A stretch of 20,365 nucleotides of DNA from JAJFKJ01 sp964443025. Its GTDB lineage: Bacteria > Pseudomonadota > Gammaproteobacteria > JABCZS01. The stretch's first letter is position 1, and each line of letters begins with the position of its first letter. The notes beneath the pieces were generated by a model. It was given only the letters and a program-made list of their open reading frames with translations, ran no database searches and was not told the origin of the DNA. This document shows, piece by piece, positions 7,066 to 12,661 of the stretch. Location: assembly GCA_964443025.1 (NCBI GenBank), contig CAYUEL010000022.1:1-20365 (forward strand), read 5' to 3'. Position numbers and translations under genes: made by a program.

Positions 7066-7863
7066 ATCACGTAAAAAAGGTTGCACATCTTGTTTGGCCT
7101 GTTCAAAATCGACAGCCTTGATTTTTTCGGCTAATAGTTGCTGAACATTTTTTAATGTTAATGTTTTTCGGGTATCCCAGGCATTACTTTGCACTAGGCG
7201 TGCTCGCAAATGTTTTGTATTTAGTGGGATACCGTTGGCAATAAACCACACAAAATCATACCAGTCGCGACCCTTAACGCGTGTTTGCCATTGACGGCAA
7301 AGCATGGCATGTACTTTACCGGCGAATAAATCCGGCGCTTGATAACAAAGTACAGCAAAAGGGATGGGTTGCAACAAACGTTTTGCTTCTGTAGAGAATT
7401 CAAGTGGCGGATCAGTATCAATTTCAAGTTTAATTTTTAATTGCTGTTTGTTATGTAAAGATGATAAAAGTTCATTCGGTACTTTAATCTCAATGAGATT
7501 ATGTAAGGTTTCCGCTTTGATAAATGCTGATTGAATGGTTGTATCGATGGATTTTTCTTTTTTCGATATTTTAACTTGTAGACCCGTGCTATTAATTTCT
7601 TCGGCGATTGCATGTATATAGGGCTCTAAGGAAAAGTTTTTATTAGATTTGAGTAATGAAAAATCTAAATCTTCTGAAAATCGATCAAGCCCGTACAATA
7701 TTCGTAAAGCAGTTCCGCCATAAAATGCGGCATGTTCAAAAAATTTGGCTCGTGACAACCCTAATAACGCAATTTCCTGTACGATTTCTTTTAATGCATT
7801 TTCATAATCTTGTCGGTTATGACAGGAGTATTTTTTAAGCATGATTGCAATTACTTCATTCAT
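6997..7863 (-). CDS. abiEii: AbiEii/AbiGii-family nucleotidyltransferase toxin (pair 2)
   Basis: A 288-residue toxin of a second AbiE pair. The signature is textbook: GGTALR at residues 49-54, then 'GLDRFSEDLDFSLL' with Ser63 and the Asp65/Asp67 metal pair. Later motifs 'AGKVHAMLCRQW' and 'KGRDWYDFVWF' carry the conserved Lys and the R-D-x-x-D. The ATG at 7863 has AGGAG 7 bases upstream and overlaps the antitoxin gene by 8 bases, so translation is coupled. The last 22 codons are repeated beyond the final att copy. It is distinct from pair 1, being shorter and from another AbiEii subgroup. Expected role: growth arrest or phage abortive infection by nucleotide transfer to RNA. Confidence 0.9.
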   Translation of the reverse strand: MNEVIAIMLKKYSCHNRQDYENALKEIVQEIALLGLSRAKFFEHAAFYGGTALRILYGLDRFSEDLDFSLLKSNKNFSLEPYIHAIAEEINSTGLQVKISKKEKSIDTTIQSAFIKAETLHNLIEIKVPNELLSSLHNKQQLKIKLEIDTDPPLEFSTEAKRLLQPIPFAVLCYQAPDLFAGKVHAMLCRQWQTRVKGRDWYDFVWFIANGIPLNTKHLRARLVQSNAWDTRKTLTLKNVQQLLAEKIKAVDFEQAKQDVQPFLRDPDATQAWSSDFFLEVLDKLHSK

Positions 7864-8515
7864 ATCGAACTCCTTTTATTACTATTTTAATTATCCATTC
7901 CAGAGCGGGTAAGTTGTAGTGTTCTTGTATTTTTTTAAGCATTAAGATATCAAATTGCAATAACAACTCATTATCTATTCTTAGGTCTTGGCTGAGAAAT
8001 ACTAACATGTCTTGCATATTTTTAAAAGAAACCTTCCGAGCATGAAAATAAAAATAATCAGCCAATGCTTTTTCGGGTGTCGCAATTAAAATAGGGTGTG
8101 TTTCATTTAGGTAATATTGCGTGATACCCACAGTATATTTTTTAGGATGAATATAACGATAGGTAAAAAGACCCACAGAAGTATCGAAACGTTTATTTTT
8201 TTTCGGTGTAATACTAGTGATTTGAGTACTGCGCTCGGGTATTAGGCCATAGAATGACAATGCATATTCCAGAGAAATTGCTGATGGACCATAAATAAGA
8301 TTCGCCAAGGTTTCAGTGCAATAGGGCCCGCGTGTATACTCTGGCCCAAAAACATATAGGCCTTTTTTTACACGAATCAAGGAATTATCCGCGAGCCATT
8401 TGTTGATTTTGTTTCTGGGTTGTTGGTAATCGCTAAGCAGGGATTTAAGCTGAGTGTAATCTAACTCCTCGCTTCCGACTTTCGTTCTTAGGCTGTAAGG
8501 CGATACGTTTGCCAT
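7856..8515 (-). CDS. abiEi: AbiEi-family antitoxin / autorepressor (pair 2)
   Basis: A 219-residue antitoxin. The N-terminal winged helix runs to 'NSLIRVKKGLYVFGPEY', the typical wing of AbiEi proteins. It is followed by 'SAISLEYALSFYGLIPE' and 'TPEKALADYFYF', both characteristic of the family. I choose ATG 8515 rather than the more upstream ATG at 8596. A strong promoter with an operator lies at 8531-8574, and the longer version would start upstream of the transcript. No strong ribosome site precedes the ATG (GAAG only). The toxin gene overlaps its 3' end. Autoregulation through the palindrome at 8531-8561 is expected. Confidence 0.88.
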   Translation of the reverse strand: MANVSPYSLRTKVGSEELDYTQLKSLLSDYQQPRNKINKWLADNSLIRVKKGLYVFGPEYTRGPYCTETLANLIYGPSAISLEYALSFYGLIPERSTQITSITPKKNKRFDTSVGLFTYRYIHPKKYTVGITQYYLNETHPILIATPEKALADYFYFHARKVSFKNMQDMLVFLSQDLRIDNELLLQFDILMLKKIQEHYNLPALEWIIKIVIKGVRYE

Positions 8516-8530
8516 GACTTCAAAATCAAT

Positions 8531-8561
8531 CCAGTATGTATGCAAAGTATACACATACTGG
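8531..8561 (-). promoter_or_regulatory. Candidate AbiEi operator (pair 2)
   Basis: A perfect inverted repeat, CCAGTATGT (8531-8539) and ACATACTGG (8553-8561), with a 13-base spacer. It contains the -10 box and ends near the expected start point, so a bound dimer would block transcription. Known AbiEi antitoxins repress by binding inverted repeats in their promoter, so this fits. Confidence 0.7.
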
Positions 8562-8574
8562 ATGGATATTTCAA
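8546..8574 (-). promoter_or_regulatory. Promoter of abiE pair 2
   Basis: Reading leftward: -35 TTGAAA (complement of 8569-8574), exactly 17 bases, then -10 TATACT (complement of 8546-8551). The transcript would start near 8539 and give a leader of about 24 bases before the ATG at 8515. Confidence 0.7.
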
Positions 8575-8581
8575 GTGCCTT

Positions 8582-8652
8582 TAAGGGCATAGCCAAGGCA
8601 TTGTGCTAAGCAACCAGATGCTGCTAAAATACCCTTTGGAAGAATGCCCTTA
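8582..8652. repeat. Spaced inverted repeat between abiE pair 2 and the ankyrin-like gene
   Basis: Perfect 9-bp arms TAAGGGCAT (8582-8590) and ATGCCCTTA (8644-8652) are separated by 53 bases. It is too loose for a terminator and no T run follows; it may be chance or a regulator site. The rest of the 218-base gap shows nothing else. Confidence 0.3.
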
Positions 8653-8733
8653 GATATCGCCTAAATATTGTGATTTTCCAGCGAAAGGTATCACTCATAG
8701 GGAACGTGAAAAACATATTCAAAACGTGGAAGG

Positions 8734-9855
8734 TTAAAGATCGCATTTAGTAGAAAAATTACTTTGTTGCGGTTGTTGCGATGAATTTTTGGTGACATCA
8801 GTGTTCGCACTCGCCGGAGTAAACGCTGCTAACGAAAGAAAAGCAGTGTTAGAAGCTGTGGAAATGGTGTTATTACTATTGCTACTGTTTTTGTTTTCAG
8901 ATTGAACTTTAGAGGTTAGAGTAGTAACTACCCAATTCCTCGCTTTGCTGGCATTGTTATTACTGCTAGACCTAGGAAATTCCGCTATGATAGCGCCTGT
9001 TTCTGTATCAGTAAGTGCTTTCTGCGTTTCTTCTAAACTAAAACCATCAAACCATAAACTTAAACGAGAATCCTCAAAAACATATTGAAACCCATCATTC
9101 GTTTCATCTGCAAAGCTTACTGTATCGCAGGTAAATTGTTTAATTGCGTCCACCATGGGTCGTTTTTCATTTTGGTTGAAAAAATTCAATCGTTCTTTTT
9201 TGGTGAAAAGTGTCGCGGGAACCCCATTGGCCAGCGCTACGGCAAAGCCGCTCAGTTCGCGGGATTTGTCGAACGTTCCAACCGCATATAAATGAGTTTC
9301 CTTAAAGCCTTGCAATAATAGCTCTTTCAGATCCAATTTTTCACCATAGGATGCAAAAGGCGCATTGTTGAAAAAATTATTTAAGGCTAAAAGTGTGGAG
9401 GTTTTTACCGAGTTAGTTTGTTTTGTGCCATCTGCCATTAACGTTTCATAGATTAAGCCATTTTTCTTTACAAGAGCGTCAAGTAATGCGTTCTGTTCAT
9501 CTGCCGACAGCCCATAAAACAATGCGAGTGTGAGATCATTGTGTGCATAAAGATCGTTTGGATTATTGTAGGGTCGTAGGAACAATTCTGTTGCATACAA
9601 GCGTTGTCGCTGGTAATACAGGGTCTCGACTAAAGGGGTTGTTTGAATGTTCCTCGATGGATTTGAAAAACAGCCTAAACGTTCTGTCGAATGGAGTTGT
9701 GAAAAAATTTGCAGACGCTCGTCAACGCTTAATCCATCGACTAATAACTTAATGATCTCGGGGTCTTTAGCTATAATGGCGGCATAGAGCGGGTTTTTAG
9801 AATAATCTGAATCCAATAGCATTTGCATACGTTCTTTTGGTGTAATATTTCCCAT
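8734..9855 (-). CDS. Ankyrin-like protein with low-complexity C-terminal tail
   Basis: A 373-residue protein I do not recognise as a named family. Residues about 18-46 ('NPLYAAIIAKDPEIIKLLVD') read like an ankyrin helix pair, and similar but degenerate helices follow to about residue 300. A short motif G-(L/F)-S-x-(D/E)-E recurs at the start of helices ('GLSVDER', 'GLSADEQ', 'GFSLEET'). From about residue 300 the sequence is rich in Ser, Asn, Thr and Gln and ends 'NFSTKCDL'. There is no signal peptide or membrane segment. GAGGGA precedes the ATG. Ankyrin-like proteins in intracellular bacteria are often secreted effectors, but nothing here proves that. It is the last gene before the distal att copy. 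Confidence 0.55.
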   Translation of the reverse strand: MGNITPKERMQMLLDSDYSKNPLYAAIIAKDPEIIKLLVDGLSVDERLQIFSQLHSTERLGCFSNPSRNIQTTPLVETLYYQRQRLYATELFLRPYNNPNDLYAHNDLTLALFYGLSADEQNALLDALVKKNGLIYETLMADGTKQTNSVKTSTLLALNNFFNNAPFASYGEKLDLKELLLQGFKETHLYAVGTFDKSRELSGFAVALANGVPATLFTKKERLNFFNQNEKRPMVDAIKQFTCDTVSFADETNDGFQYVFEDSRLSLWFDGFSLEETQKALTDTETGAIIAEFPRSSSNNNASKARNWVVTTLTSKVQSENKNSSNSNNTISTASNTAFLSLAAFTPASANTDVTKNSSQQPQQSNFSTKCDL

Positions 9856-9890
9856 TATTCCCTCATTAAGATACCTAGTATTGGTTGACC

Positions 9891-9919
9891 AGATTACCTA
9901 AATGCATAATCGGTGTCAA
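9891..9919 (-). promoter_or_regulatory. Promoter of the ankyrin-like gene
   Basis: Reading leftward: perfect -35 TTGACA (complement of 9914-9919), 17-bp spacer, -10 TAATCT (complement of 9891-9896), about 35 bases before the ATG. A leader of roughly 30 bases contains GAGGGA. Confidence 0.6.
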
Positions 9920-9997
9920 TTATTATTTTTACCGTTAAATTATAGGTATCCTGAGCATGTATTGGAAATGATGTAATTATTTAACAAAATTGCCTTG

Positions 9998-10030
9998 CAC
10001 GCAGGAGGTCGTCGGTTCGATCCCGACTGG
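9998..10030 (+). repeat. att-like direct repeat, copy C (distal)
   Basis: Exact copy of window positions 1-33 of tRNA-Ala. The match may continue left, since TTG (9995-9997) is what a TGC anticodon loop would give. After the core comes ACAAATACC instead of the acceptor end CTCCA, so this is not a working tRNA. If it were the junction with the chromosome, the original tRNA end should follow; it does not. Confidence 0.8.
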
Positions 10031-10111
10031 ACAAATACCTTTTTATTTACTGTGTAGCTTATCTAGTACTTCTAAGAAGAAGTCAGATGACCAAGCTTGT
10101 GTGGCATCAGG
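10020..10111 (+). repeat. 92-bp repeat, copy C
   Basis: Partner of 6974-7065 with two mismatches, at 10066 and 10109. It overlaps the last 11 bases of the att core and carries the abiEii 3' end. After 10111 the two copies diverge at once. Confidence 0.85.
10043..10111 (-). pseudogene. abiEii 3' remnant (last 22 codons and stop)
   Basis: Encodes the same C-terminal residues as the pair-2 toxin, from Pro-Asp-Ala to the final His-Ser-Lys and stop, then breaks off. Both base differences from the intact gene are silent (Leu TTA/CTA and Pro CCC/CCT). It has no start and no body, so it is a scar of a related abiEii gene that was deleted. Confidence 0.75.
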
Positions 10112-10120
10112 CAACTTTCC

Positions 10121-10149
10121 TTGACTATTTAACTTGCACTAACTAGCCT
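10121..10149 (+). promoter_or_regulatory. Possible promoter of the chemosensory operon
   Basis: -35 TTGACT (10121-10126), 17 bases, then TAGCCT (10144-10149), which keeps only the most conserved -10 positions. It lies 10 bases past the abiEii remnant. I did not find a convincing sigma-28 flagellar-type promoter. Confidence 0.35.
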
Positions 10150-10191
10150 CTACAGAGGTGCTACCCTCAGAGAGTGCTAAGGAAAAAACGT

Positions 10192-10629
10192 ATGGATGCG
10201 GCTAAATCTGTTTTAAGATTTAAGGTCAATGGTCAGTTGTTTTCGGTAGAGCTGGCCTCAGTCAGGAAAGTGATTTTATTCACTGAGCTAAAGTCTGTGC
10301 CTGGATTGCCTAAGTTCTTTATGGGTTTACTCAATGTTCACGGTCATAACGTACCTGTTATCGATTTGGGTGAAAGATTGGGGATGCAGCGATCGGCAGA
10401 TTACAGCATTGACACACCTATTATTCTAGTTCAAGACGGTGATCATCAAATGGGTTTGATCGTTGATGAAGTGACCGGGATTGATTATGCAAAAATAGCC
10501 AAACTCGAAGTGAATCAATCAAAGCAAAATAAGATATCTGAATTGCATGCAGGTGTTGTTCATACTCAAGAAGGCGATGCCTTACTATTAAAAATTGAAA
10601 GCTTGTTTGAAGAATCAGTCACTCTTTAA
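10192..10629 (+). CDS. cheW: CheW-type coupling protein (first, WspB/WspD-like)
   Basis: A 145-residue single CheW domain. It shows the usual strand pattern 'VLRFKVNGQLFSVELASVRKVI', the 'VPGLPKFFMGLLNVHGHNVPVIDL' core (normally 'G..N.RG...PV.DL') and 'MGLIVDEVTGI' near the end. CheW bridges receptors to the kinase CheA. I choose ATG 10192 because AAGGAAA lies 6 bases upstream; a GTG at 10174 would add six residues but has no site. It is the first gene of the operon and ends 8 bases before cheR. The His in 'NVHGH' replaces the common Arg of the 'NLRG' motif, a contact point for kinase or receptor, so its pairing may be specific to this system. Confidence 0.9.
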   Translation: MDAAKSVLRFKVNGQLFSVELASVRKVILFTELKSVPGLPKFFMGLLNVHGHNVPVIDLGERLGMQRSADYSIDTPIILVQDGDHQMGLIVDEVTGIDYAKIAKLEVNQSKQNKISELHAGVVHTQEGDALLLKIESLFEESVTL

Positions 10630-10637
10630 GTTTTATT

Positions 10638-12086
10638 ATGGGTTTTGATAACACAATACAATCAAGTAATAAGCATACCGAAAGGCTGAAAGATTTTTTT
10701 ATGAAAAAAACCGGCATTGTTGTTAATGCGCAGCAATTGGATGTTGTCTATAAAAATATTAATCAGCGCGTTCAAAAGCGGGGATTTAATAACATTGACG
10801 ATTATGTAAATGCGCTTGATTCGAATACTCAATATGCCGATGAGCTTAAGGAATTAATTGCACAAATTACCATTAACGAGAGTTATTTTTTTAGAGACGA
10901 AGAGCAGATGAGTTTTTTGGAGGAAGTATTTTTTCCTCAACTTATTAAAAAACGTCGTGAAAGTCAACGTAAAGTGTTAAGAATATGGAGTGCAGGGTGT
11001 TCCTGTGGGCAGGAAATATATAGCATTGCATTAATATTAGATAAATTGATTGATGATTATGATCAATGGACTATTCATTTATTGGGGACTGACATCAATA
11101 CCAATGTTATTGCCCAAGGAGTTTCTGGAAAGTATACACCATGGGTGTTAAGAAATGTGAAAAAAACAATGCTGGAGAAATATTTTGAAGGTCACGGGAA
11201 TGATTTTATATTAAGTGAGAAAATCAGAAAGAGGGTGAAATTGATTTATCATAACTTATCAAATGACGATTACCCATCTGCCTTAAATGGCACATCGTCC
11301 CTGGATATAATTATTTGTCGAAATGTTTTGTTATATATTGATAAAGAATTATCAAAAAAAGTATTGGAGCGGTTTTCGCAATGTCTATCAAGTGACGGTA
11401 TCTTGTTGTTGGGTGTTGTGGATATTGTTGGTCACGACGACAAAATTTTTGATCGTAAAAAACATAATGGAGTTGCGTATTACCAAAAAGCATCAATCAT
11501 GGTAAATCCGCCCGTTGTTTCATTACCTATAAGTAAAAAAGAAACAACTAAGAAAGTGATAAGCAAGCATAAAGATGATTTTCCGAAAAAGGTGCATGAT
11601 CTTCTAAAAGAAGAAAAATGGGAGGATTTGATTGCATTACCGAACGATTATAAACCATCAACTCCGGAACATGTGAACTTGGCCTTGAATAAAGCGTTGG
11701 CATTTGCAAATATAGGAAGATTAGATGACGCAATGAATGAATGTAATTATATTCAAAAGCAAGATGACTTAAACGCTGAAAATTATTTAATACAAGCGCT
11801 CATTTTAAAAGAGAAAAACAATTATGAAGAGGCGGAAAAAAAGATAAAGCAGGCGATATTTTTAAACAAAGACTTTGTTGATGCTTACTATTGCTTGGGG
11901 ATTTTGTATTTTAGGCAAAATAAAATAAAAAAAGGTTTAAAAGAGATGAAAACTGCCATTAGGAAAATTGATCAATATCCTGAAGGGACAAATTTATATA
12001 TTTCACCAAGGGTTTCGCATAAACAGCTTAAAGAACTGTTGGTAGAGGAAATTAATTCGTATGAAAACGATGGAATCAATAAGTGA
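10638..12086 (+). CDS. cheR: CheR-type receptor methyltransferase with TPR-like C terminus (WspC-like)
   Basis: A 482-residue S-adenosylmethionine-dependent methyltransferase that methylates Glu residues on the receptor. The N-terminal helical CheR domain is residues about 10-95, with 'TINESYFFRD' matching the conserved 'T..T.FFR' region. The catalytic domain is about 110-285, with SAM motif 'WSAGCSCGQEIYSIA' (117-131) and 'DIIICRNVLLYID' (223-235). The usual G-E-E-P is G-Q-E-I here. Residues about 335-455 form TPR-like helix pairs ('ALAFANIGRLDDAM', 'ALILKEKNNYEEAEKKIKQAI'), as in WspC and FrzF, where they limit which receptor is modified. The pentapeptide-tether route of E. coli is not expected. 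The ATG has only a weak ribosome site, consistent with coupling to cheW. It overlaps the next gene by one base. Confidence 0.92.
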   Translation: MGFDNTIQSSNKHTERLKDFFMKKTGIVVNAQQLDVVYKNINQRVQKRGFNNIDDYVNALDSNTQYADELKELIAQITINESYFFRDEEQMSFLEEVFFPQLIKKRRESQRKVLRIWSAGCSCGQEIYSIALILDKLIDDYDQWTIHLLGTDINTNVIAQGVSGKYTPWVLRNVKKTMLEKYFEGHGNDFILSEKIRKRVKLIYHNLSNDDYPSALNGTSSLDIIICRNVLLYIDKELSKKVLERFSQCLSSDGILLLGVVDIVGHDDKIFDRKKHNGVAYYQKASIMVNPPVVSLPISKKETTKKVISKHKDDFPKKVHDLLKEEKWEDLIALPNDYKPSTPEHVNLALNKALAFANIGRLDDAMNECNYIQKQDDLNAENYLIQALILKEKNNYEEAEKKIKQAIFLNKDFVDAYYCLGILYFRQNKIKKGLKEMKTAIRKIDQYPEGTNLYISPRVSHKQLKELLVEEINSYENDGINK

Positions 12087-12661
12087 TGAAAAACGAAACC
12101 GAAAATACACAAATTATCTCTGATCGAAGTATTGTTTCAGATGTGGGTAAAAGTATTATTAAGAAGAGAGCCGAAAAGCTTTCTGTTGTTCAGGAGAAAG
12201 TAGATGATAGGGTTGCTCATAAATACCTCCAGGCGCGTGTTGGAGAGGATGAAATATATGGGTTGCCCTATGTAAATTTAGAGGAAATTCTTCAGAATGT
12301 AAAAATTACGTCTATTCCATCTAGAGGTGATTCTGTTATTGGGGTCATTAATTGGCGGGGGAGAATTTTAAGTATCATCGATTTGGCCAAGATGTTTAAC
12401 ATTGGTTCAAAGAGAGAATATTCAAATTCATGGGTTAGCGTTATTAATATTGATAATAAGTACATAGGTTGCTTAGTTGATGATGTGATAGGCGATAGTC
12501 ATTATATTGAAGAGGATTTGGATAAATCATTGTCATCAACTTCTCAAATTGAAAGTAGTTTTGTTTTTGGAGTGTATAAGGGGCAGGTTGCAATATTAAA
12601 TCTTGCAGCTATATTTCAGGCATGTGTATTAATCGAGGAAGAGGGAAATAGTGATGGATAA
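12086..12661 (+). CDS. cheW: CheW-type coupling protein (second, with N-terminal extension, WspD-like)
   Basis: A 191-residue protein. The first 45 or so residues are polar and charged, and the CheW domain follows: 'YLQARVGEDEIYGLPYVNLEEIL', then 'IPSRGDSVIGVINWRGRILSIIDLAKMF', which is the standard G-x-x-N-x-R-G core, and 'YIGCLVDDVIGD'. Unlike the first CheW it keeps the canonical N-W-R-G. Two CheW copies, one on each side of cheR, are the hallmark layout of Wsp-type operons (WspB and WspD). The ATG overlaps the cheR stop as TGATG; an in-frame GTG lies three bases earlier. It overlaps the receptor gene by 8 bases. Confidence 0.88.
   Translation: MKNETENTQIISDRSIVSDVGKSIIKKRAEKLSVVQEKVDDRVAHKYLQARVGEDEIYGLPYVNLEEILQNVKITSIPSRGDSVIGVINWRGRILSIIDLAKMFNIGSKREYSNSWVSVINIDNKYIGCLVDDVIGDSHYIEEDLDKSLSSTSQIESSFVFGVYKGQVAILNLAAIFQACVLIEEEGNSDG

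Larger units (their letters stand above)
39..10030. mobile_element. tRNA-Ala genomic island, probably two accreted segments
   Basis: The segment lies between an intact tRNA-Ala 3' end and an exact 33-bp copy of it. A third partial copy at 6974-6984 divides it in two. The cargo is accessory in type: two AbiE toxin-antitoxin pairs, three host-directed-looking proteins, an aldo/keto reductase and an ankyrin-like protein. Gene directions are mixed and no housekeeping gene is present. I find no integrase or excisionase, so the element is either decayed or mobilised in trans. The right limit is taken as the end of att copy C; the copy C flank suggests a further deleted element beyond it. Confidence 0.65.
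9856..10191. other. Intergenic junction between island and chemosensory operon
   Basis: These 336 bases between divergent genes hold, in order, the ankyrin-like gene promoter, att copy C, the 69-bp abiEii remnant, a possible promoter for the che operon and its ribosome site. A small hairpin CCTCT-AC-AGAGG lies at 10147-10158. I see no other gene. Confidence 0.8.

Noticed and set aside
7856..8596. Longer antitoxin start at 8596 (27 extra residues)
   Set aside because: The extra codons overlap the promoter and operator at 8531-8574, so they would not be transcribed from it.
39..10030. Search for an integrase, transposase or relaxase within the island
   Set aside because: No coding region shows tyrosine or serine recombinase, DDE or relaxase motifs; the recombinase must lie elsewhere or be lost.
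10147..10158. Small hairpin CCTCT-AC-AGAGG before cheW
   Set aside because: The loop is too small and no T run follows, so it is not a terminator; a leader role is possible but unsupported.
10100..10192. Flagellar-type (sigma-28) promoter for the chemosensory operon
   Set aside because: No TAAA-N15-GCCGATAA-like arrangement is present upstream of the first cheW.
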